A DNA stretch of 64,000 nucleotides from Acanthopleura granulata (Eukaryota; Mollusca; Polyplacophora; Chitonida; Chitonidae). The stretch covers positions 1,265,438-1,329,437 of the forward strand of contig JABBOT010000006.1 in the NCBI GenBank assembly GCA_016165875.1, in the 5' to 3' direction. Within the stretch, counting starts at the first letter, position 1, and each line of letters starts with the position of its first letter. Below, one piece after another: positions 59,401-64,000 of the stretch. The notes under the pieces are model-generated. The model saw only the letters and a program-made list of their open reading frames with translations. It was not told the origin of the DNA and ran no database searches. The position numbers were made by a program, and so were the translations under genes.

Positions 59401-60704
59401 CATGGGGTTCTGCCCGGTTTCCTCCCACCATAATGCTGGCCACAGTCAAATAAGTGGAATATTCTTGAGTAAGGCGTAAAACACCAATCACATAAATGAA
59501 TATAACACGTGATATAGCACCTTCAGCTTTACATTGGTTCCAGATATCCGCCGCTTATAACCACGCCAAGGCGCATCACACCTGGGCAAGTAGTTCTTAC
59601 GCTATGAGCAATCCGCAGGAATATTTGGCGGAAGCAGCGGGGACTTTTTTCAACGGAGAACACATGTCCGCAGCCGGTGGGATGAATATGTAAGACAGTG
59701 TCCCTGGCACTAGCTCTGTGAGCGTCACAGATTTATTTTTTGCTGCAAATCATGCTGTAACTGTTATATTTTCCCTTATTAGACAGATACAGGTGTACCA
59801 CATGTATATTCACGTAAAATGTACACATATGTCAATCAGAGGATTTTAGCAGCTAAAAAGAATCTGTGACGTCATTGCTTCAGAGTTGTCCAAAAAGTCC
59901 ACCGTAGCACCGCAATCTTTATCTCCTTTTTAATCAATGCAAAAAAAAAATCCCCAAAATAATAAAGACCATATTTGGAATCAGCATGAAGTGGCCTTTC
60001 AGATGAGGCATGCTTTGTGTAAATGTGGTCTGTTCTTTTATTTATCTGTTTATTTATTTTGATTGGTGTTATACGCCGTACACAAGAATATTTTACTTAT
60101 ACGAGGGCGGCCAGCTTTACTGTGGGAGAAAACCAGGTACAGCCCTTGGGAAACCCAAGATCATCCGCAGGTTGCTGACTGACCTTGCCACGTACAGCTG
60201 GAGAGGAAGAACATGAGCTGGACTTGAACTCACAGCTCTGTCGTCACACCAGATGATGTTAGAGAATGTTGATTGTGACTACCAAGAGAACAAGTGTTAA
60301 AGGGACATCACGGGCAAAGTATCTTCCTCAGAATCATTTTGCTAATTTAATATGTTAAACTGTAATGATCGGATCAGCTATCTAACTTCCTCTGATAGGC
60401 CTAGTTAAAATTAACTGAGCCTTTGATCCTTTTGTGGAGCCGGGCGTTTTTATGCTTGAAATGATCGAAAATTCTAAAAACATTAACCATAATCATTGCT
60501 TTAAGGGAAAAGGATACAAATAGTAATAATAATAATGATAAATTCTGTCTTTCTTTTCCCAGGTGTTCGGGAAGACTCTGTCCGAGTGAACATGCCATGC
60601 GCGAAAATATCCGGCTGAGAGACCCTCAGCTATTTTCTGTTCTAAGTCACGTGTTCACATCGGATCGACCCTCAACGCCCGGCGAGCTGGGAACTTGCGT
60701 GTAA
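50418..60704 (+). CDS. Secreted HExxH metallopeptidase-like protein, complete seven-exon gene
   Basis: Exons are 50418-50466, 53040-53097, 56771-56990, 57701-57854, 58757-58968, 59544-59689 and 60563-60704. All junctions are AG/GT, and the phases add up to 981 bases, 326 codons plus TAA. Residues 1-16 (MAVTVGGVLLIVFGLA) form a signal peptide. Exon 5 has a Cys cluster (SCSGSCQRTC) and the zinc site VHEFTHTIHNY (His213, Glu214, His217). Exon 6 has NPQEYLAEAAGTFF, whose Glu257 or Glu261 is the likely third zinc ligand, as in gluzincin-like and lethal-factor-like zincins. Exon 7 adds CSGRLCPSEHAM. It should act outside the cell on peptides; the substrate is unknown. AATAAA-type poly(A) signals follow at about 60713 and 60739. 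Two introns and exon edges carry minisatellites. I cannot name the peptidase family with certainty. Confidence 0.85.
50495..50660 (+). repeat. SINE copy in intron 1 of the peptidase gene
   Basis: CTCTCCAGTCGTACGTTGTG, CAGCAACCTGCAGATGACCG, CCACCATAATGTTGGCCACC, AGTATTCTTGAGCACGGCGT and an AAGTAAATAAATAAAT tail. The head lacks a good B box. Confidence 0.8.
51650..51910 (+). repeat. Second SINE family, copy 1
   Basis: Body GGCGCTCAGCAATAAGAGGA, TCGGCCCGGTGTCAGTATAA, TGTGACTGGGTGAGG and CACCGCCTTCGTATAAATGA, with the end TATTCTTGAGTAGGGCGTTA. The body recurs at 61490-61630 beside the LINE. The last 40 bases match the 3' end of the first SINE family, so both probably use the same LINE machinery. 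Confidence 0.65.
52705..52870 (-). repeat. SINE copy in intron 1 of the peptidase gene
   Basis: TTTTACGCCGCATTCAAGAA, CAGCATTATGGTGGGAGGAA, CCCCGACCATCTGCAGGTTG and CACGTACGACTCGAGAGGAA. Open frames over it are repeat-derived. Confidence 0.85.
53245..53405 (+). repeat. SINE copy in intron 2 of the peptidase gene
   Basis: TTCGCCAGCAACCTGCGGAT, GTTTCCTCCCATCGTAATGC, TATTCTTGAGTAAGGCGTAA and a TAAATAAATCAATAAATC tail. Confidence 0.85.
54405..54500 (+). repeat. SINE fragment
   Basis: Reads GTGGATTTCCTCTGGCTTC, CACGGTGTATTGCCACCTTA and ATGCTAGCCGCCGTCGTAAA, then AATAAA. Confidence 0.6.
54545..54735 (-). repeat. SINE copy, nearly full length
   Basis: From TCTTTTACGCCGTATTCAAG through GCATTATGATGGGAGGAAAC and TTCCCACGTACGGCCGGAGA to the tRNA-like head (ACATGAGCTGGACTGGAACT). 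Confidence 0.85.
56585..56715 (-). repeat. SINE copy just upstream of peptidase exon 3
   Basis: CTTCGTATTTTACGCTATAT, TTCAAAAATATTTCACTTAT and GGAGGGAGGAAACCGGGC. It ends about 55 bases before the acceptor at 56770. Confidence 0.7.
57004..57272. repeat. AT-rich low-complexity minisatellite
   Basis: Runs of TTAATTAATTAATT and GAATTAATTAATTGACTG alternate irregularly over about 270 bases in the intron after exon 3. Confidence 0.85.
57855..58334 (+). repeat. 40-base minisatellite carrying the 5' splice site (12 units)
   Basis: Starts exactly at the donor of peptidase exon 4. Twelve units of 40 bases each begin GTGAGTATT (one GTGCGTATT, one GTGAGTCTT) and continue CAATCCCTGGCCGACACTCC, then ACATTGTCATG. 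A partial 13th unit follows at 58335. The unit body matches the last 28 bases of the exon (TCCCTGGCAGACACATCTCA on). The array therefore grew by repeated duplication of the exon end plus its donor. Alternate units resemble each other more (CAATCC versus ACAGCC), showing an 80-base dimer stage. Confidence 0.92.
58415..58508 (+). repeat. SINE 3' fragment
   Basis: Reads CCTGCTTTCCTCCTACTATA, ATGCTGGCCGCAGTTG, ATATTCTTTAGTACGCCTTA and AAGTAAATAAATAG. It separates the donor minisatellite from the acceptor minisatellite in the same intron. Confidence 0.75.
58520..58790 (+). repeat. Minisatellite of about 79 bases carrying the 3' splice site
   Basis: Three units of about 79 bases: GGAGAATTCAATTCCTGGAC, ATTCCATTATCGATGCTCTG, then TGCTCCGGATCCTGTCAG. 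The third unit contains the real acceptor (CTCTGTAG at 58751-58756) and the first 24 bases of exon 5. The earlier units have CTCTGTAA and CTCTTTAG at the same place. Confidence 0.7.
59365..59498 (+). repeat. SINE copy upstream of peptidase exon 6
   Basis: CGCAATGCGCTGATGGTCGT, GTTTCCTCCCACCATAATGC, TATTCTTGAGTAAGGCGTAA and a CACATAAATGAATATAAC tail that ends about 45 bases before the exon 6 acceptor. Confidence 0.85.
60058..60238 (-). repeat. SINE copy, nearly full length, in the last peptidase intron
   Basis: TTATACGCCGTACACAAGAA, CGGCCAGCTTTACTGTGGGA, CCAAGATCATCCGCAGGTTG and the head (ACATGAGCTGGACTTGAACT). Confidence 0.85.
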
Positions 60705-61489
60705 TCAAAGTGGAATAAAATTAAATGAAAACTAAAACAAATAAAGTTTCCCTTCACTAGTAGGGAATATATACTTGTCACATAATTATTCTATATCCCG
60801 CAAATTCTGGTGCTGTCTTGAGTTGGCCTGGCATCCAACGGACTGTCCTCTAAGGCAACGGTACGAAAAGTTTGAATACAACAACAACTTACGGCCAATG
60901 AAATGTGAGTGACTTTACTTGGCATGACAAGATCTCAGTGGTTTTACTCTCCTCCTGTAGACTTGAAGCCATAATGATTCATTCTTCTCCTGTATGTATA
61001 TATCGTGAACAGGCAGCTGACTTGCAGAATCCAATAAAACATCACAGTTTACTCACATCATCGCTTCTCTTATTGTCGTAGTTGTACGTGTATCCTACTC
61101 TTTTAACCTGTCCGGCACTCGACCTTTGACTCGTTATTTGCCAACTATCGCACGTGTGGTGGACAGATATGTACACAATGCTAGTGTAATACAAGTTATT
61201 TTCAATGAGTTCTAGACCACGCACACAGCCACATAAGCCGTCGACCTCCGGGGTAGATGGGGAGAGTGGGAGAGAGGGGAGAGGGGGAGGTGAATCTACA
61301 AAACCCCTCCCTACCCTCAGATTTGAATTCGCGCTCCGGGTGTTCCAACCATTGAAAAGCAAGCGCTTTAACCGTACGACCACTTGTGAGCCCACATGAT
61401 TTGATATTATGTGTTATGATGTGATGTGATGTGAGATCTGGGTCAGACTCCGGATCGGGTCATGCCAAAGACTCTAAAAAGAATGTTGC
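60705..61489. other. Intergenic after the peptidase gene
   Basis: Contains AATAAA-type signals at about 60713 and 60739 that could end the peptidase mRNA. The frame at 61395-61042 (minus) covers a G/A-rich stretch (GAGAGTGGGAGAGAGGGGAG) and is not protein-like. Confidence 0.5.
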
Positions 61490-61635
61490 TGTCTCGCTTG
61501 GCGCTCAGCACTGAGCGGTTAGAGCAAGGAAACAGGATTGGTCGGCCAGATGCCAGTATAATGTGACCAGGGTGGTGTGGCATGTCCGGTCTCTTCGGCA
61601 TGATGCTCCAGGGACGGCAGCACTTGGAAGAGTAC
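61490..61635 (+). repeat. Second SINE family, copy 2
   Basis: TTGGCGCTCAGCACTGAGCG, GGTTAGAGCAAGGAAACAGG, TTGGTCGGCCAGATGCCAGT, then CAGGGACGGCAGCACTTGGA. It matches 51650-51800, abuts the LINE and lacks the 3' end. Confidence 0.65.
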
Positions 61636-63490
61636 AAGAAAGTACAAGAAAAGCGCCTGGTTGTGATGGTATAAATAACTTCATGCTCAAATATAGTGCT
61701 GAAAGTATTGCCTCATCTCTAGCTAATCTTTTTAATTTTTCTCTACAGTCTGTGGTATTAACCACTTCCTGGAAGCTCTCTCATGTTAGCCCAGTGTTTA
61801 CGAAAGGGGAAAGACATGCTGTTTCAAACTGTCGACCAGCGTCTCTGCAACCTTCTCTCTAAATATTGGAGAAAGTTGTGCATAAAGACTTGTATGAAGA
61901 TTGTATCAATAACGACCTTCTAATATCTAACTGTGGATTCAAGCAAGGGGACTCTACCATATATCAGTTAATAAATATAGTTCATAAAATGTATCTTGCA
62001 ACGGAAATGACATGTGTTTAATCTTTCTTGATGTGAGTAAAGCATTTGATAAAGTTTGGCATAAATGTCTCCTGTTTAAGTTGGAGCAATTTTGTATTGG
62101 AGATCCAATACTTTCCTTACTGAATGACCATCTGACTGGTAGAAAAATCAAAGTCTGTATTAATGATACTGAATCAATTGCCAAACCTGTTTCCTGTGGG
62201 TTGCCTGAGGTTCTGTGCTAGGTCAATTACTTTACTTAATATTTGTAAATGATATTATTACAAATATTGAATGTGATATTAACATTTTCGCTTACGACAC
62301 ATCCTAGTTGGAAGAGATCAATAATTTGAGTAACTCAGAGGCCAATATAAATCGAGATCTTGATCGTTTGTCAAAATGGGCCTGTTAATGGGTTGTTAAC
62401 TAACGCTTGTAAAACCGTTTACTTGCTTATATCCTTAAAATCTAACCCTTGTAATCTTAATTTGCATTTAGAATGAATGAATGATTATGGCTTAACACCA
62501 CATCGGCAATATTTCAGCTATATCGTGGTGAAATTTGTATTTAGAAGGTGTTAATGTAAAGAGCGTTTGGTCCCACAAACACCTCCGTATTATTCTACAA
62601 CATAATGGTAAATGGAACGAACATTTTAGAGCTGGACATTAAAGTATACAGAATAACACAGAGTAAAAAAACAATTCTCAGTAGAAAATGTCTTCTCACT
62701 CTCTTCCAAAGTCTAATAAGGTCGTCAATGGAACATGGGAATGTTCTGTGCGACAATTGTAGCTGTATGCTCATAAACTATCTTGAACCTGTCCAAAGAC
62801 GTGCAGCATTACCCGAGGTCTACGGCAAAGACGTGCAGCATTACCGGAGGTCCACGGCAAGCGTCATACAATAGTTTATTAAATGAACTCAAGTAGAAGC
62901 CTTTATACAATCGACGTAGATGCCGCCGAATTCTACTCTTCCATAAAATTGCAAATGGACTTTCTCCGCCTCACGTAAAAAAGATATTAGACGATAGAAA
63001 TGCCGCTGATACAAATGCATGCAACCTTCAAAACAGGGGAAATGTTCGACTTTTTAAAACTCGCATTCATCTGTTATCCTCCTCTTTCTTCCCTAAGACA
63101 AAGATTGGGATATTTTGCCGTGTCATGTCCGCAATGCCTTACTAGAAATGATAAAGCAATTTCTGTTTTTCAAGAAATTAAAGAATTAACTCCACTGTAC
63201 AACATGTTCGATTCCTACTACTCTGTTATATCAATGGAGAATGAGAATGGGACGCTCTGAATAAAGATCTTTTTAAGTACAATGTAGGAAATATTCTCTC
63301 GTGCTTGCATTATAACAATTTATGTGAAAATGTACATCATTATTTCTTTGAATGCCCCGTATATGCCACCCAAAGGAAACATATGCTCGAACAAATTACG
63401 CCAACCATATCTCTAGGTGTAAAGTACACAAGATTTATTCCTTCGTGTTCAAAATATATTTGTAATATATATCTGAAGAATTAAAACCTG
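61636..63490 (+). pseudogene. Non-LTR retrotransposon (LINE) reverse transcriptase remnant
   Basis: Reverse transcriptase of the jockey/CR1/RTE-like broad type, broken by frameshifts and stops. Pieces in order: KAPGCDGINNFML and NCRPASL (61650-61860), GFKQGDSTIYQL, FLDVSKAFDKVWH (motif A, 62022-62060), SCGLPEVL where a QGS motif is expected, FVNDI, and FAYDT (62288 on) in place of the FADDT catalytic box, so one catalytic Asp is replaced. Later come RSSMEHGNVL, LEPVQRRA (about 62730-62800) and a Cys/His end HHYFFECPVYATQRKH (63325-63390). A SINE-like fragment is inserted at 62466-62535. The 5' end, with any endonuclease domain, is missing. Confidence 0.8.
62466..62535 (+). repeat. SINE-like fragment inserted in the LINE
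   Basis: Reads GAATGAATGAATGATTATGG, CTTAACACCACATCGGCAAT and ATTTCAGCTATATCGTGGTG. Related to the fragment at 14045-14112. Confidence 0.55.
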
Positions 63491-64000
63491 ATGAAAACAA
63501 ACTAATCATTTAAGTGGTACATAAATTTACTGCATACTCAAAGAGAATTTCAATCAATGGCAAGTATTTTAAATAGTTATTTTTTTCTTAAATTAAATGT
63601 TAACGTTAAATATTACTTCAGTAAGTAGTCATGAGATCCTTGTGTTACAGTCTCATTGTATTAATTATATATGTTACAATCTATTTGTTTGTAGTGTAAA
63701 TATTTCTGTTGTTGCTCATATTCTATACATACATGTATAGTCTATTAGGTCTGTTGTCTTTTTGTATTATTTCTATCATTTGTATTTGTAACTAATTCTC
63801 CGTTGTGTCCTGTAGATCTGTTATATGTTGTTGAGGAGTGGCCATTGAACTGTGGGGAATCCTCGCCAAACAAATAAAGAATTAAATTACATTACAACCC
63901 CCTCAGCCAATGACGCCCCGGTTCATGGTTAAGATAAACTGTAGTAACCACAATAAAAAAAAATAAAGCTGCATTGAAACAACGATACATGGACCTGAGC
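63491..64000. other. AT-rich tail, possible LINE 3' UTR
   Basis: No gene seen. AAATAAAGAATTAAATTACA at about 63871 could be the LINE's 3' end signal. Confidence 0.35.

Overview
This is animal genomic DNA. It contains spliced genes with GT/AG introns, a muscle/neuronal-type nicotinic receptor gene, many SINE copies, minisatellites and a non-LTR retrotransposon. The SINEs (tRNA-like B box, a conserved 3' end reading roughly TTCTTGAGTACGGCGTAAAAC, and an AATAAATA tail) and the divergent cys-loop receptor suggest a marine lophotrochozoan, most likely a mollusc. That is an inference; nothing here fixes the species.

Layout. 1-11 kb has no gene I can support. It is a nest of diverged direct and inverted copies of a few unknown repeats. 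11.3-16.1 kb (+) holds the last five exons of a nicotinic acetylcholine receptor alpha-type subunit. Its N-terminal exons are not recognisable. 18.3-27.4 kb (-) is an acid-sphingomyelinase-like phosphodiesterase (SMPDL3-like) gene in five solid exons plus a candidate signal-peptide exon; the phases close to a 460-residue protein. 29.17-33.18 kb and 45.84-49.65 kb are two roughly 4-kb arrays made almost entirely of alternating pyrimidine-purine steps (TA, CA, TG, CG). Between them, 33.2-45.8 kb, lies a decayed, GC-richer, virus-like integrating element of the Polinton/Maverick type. It carries a family B DNA polymerase, an SF1 helicase and an HNH nuclease laid end to end (+), a retroviral-type DDE integrase (-), a capsid-type protein and a packaging ATPase (-), an F-box/ankyrin-like repeat protein, and about eight small or membrane proteins. 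50.4-60.7 kb (+) is a complete seven-exon gene for a secreted HExxH metallopeptidase-like protein (326 residues; all phases close). 61.4-63.5 kb is a broken LINE.

How it fits together. The polymerase-helicase-HNH block would replicate the element's DNA and the integrase would insert it. The capsid protein and ATPase would form and fill a particle. Every large gene carries frameshifts or single in-frame stops, so this copy is dead, although the frames are still easy to follow, which implies fairly recent decay.

The most unexpected host signal is a recurring pattern. In all three host genes, minisatellites start exactly at exon edges, and in five of six cases each repeat unit carries a copy of the adjacent splice donor or acceptor. 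The sixth begins at a stop codon and runs into the 3' UTR.
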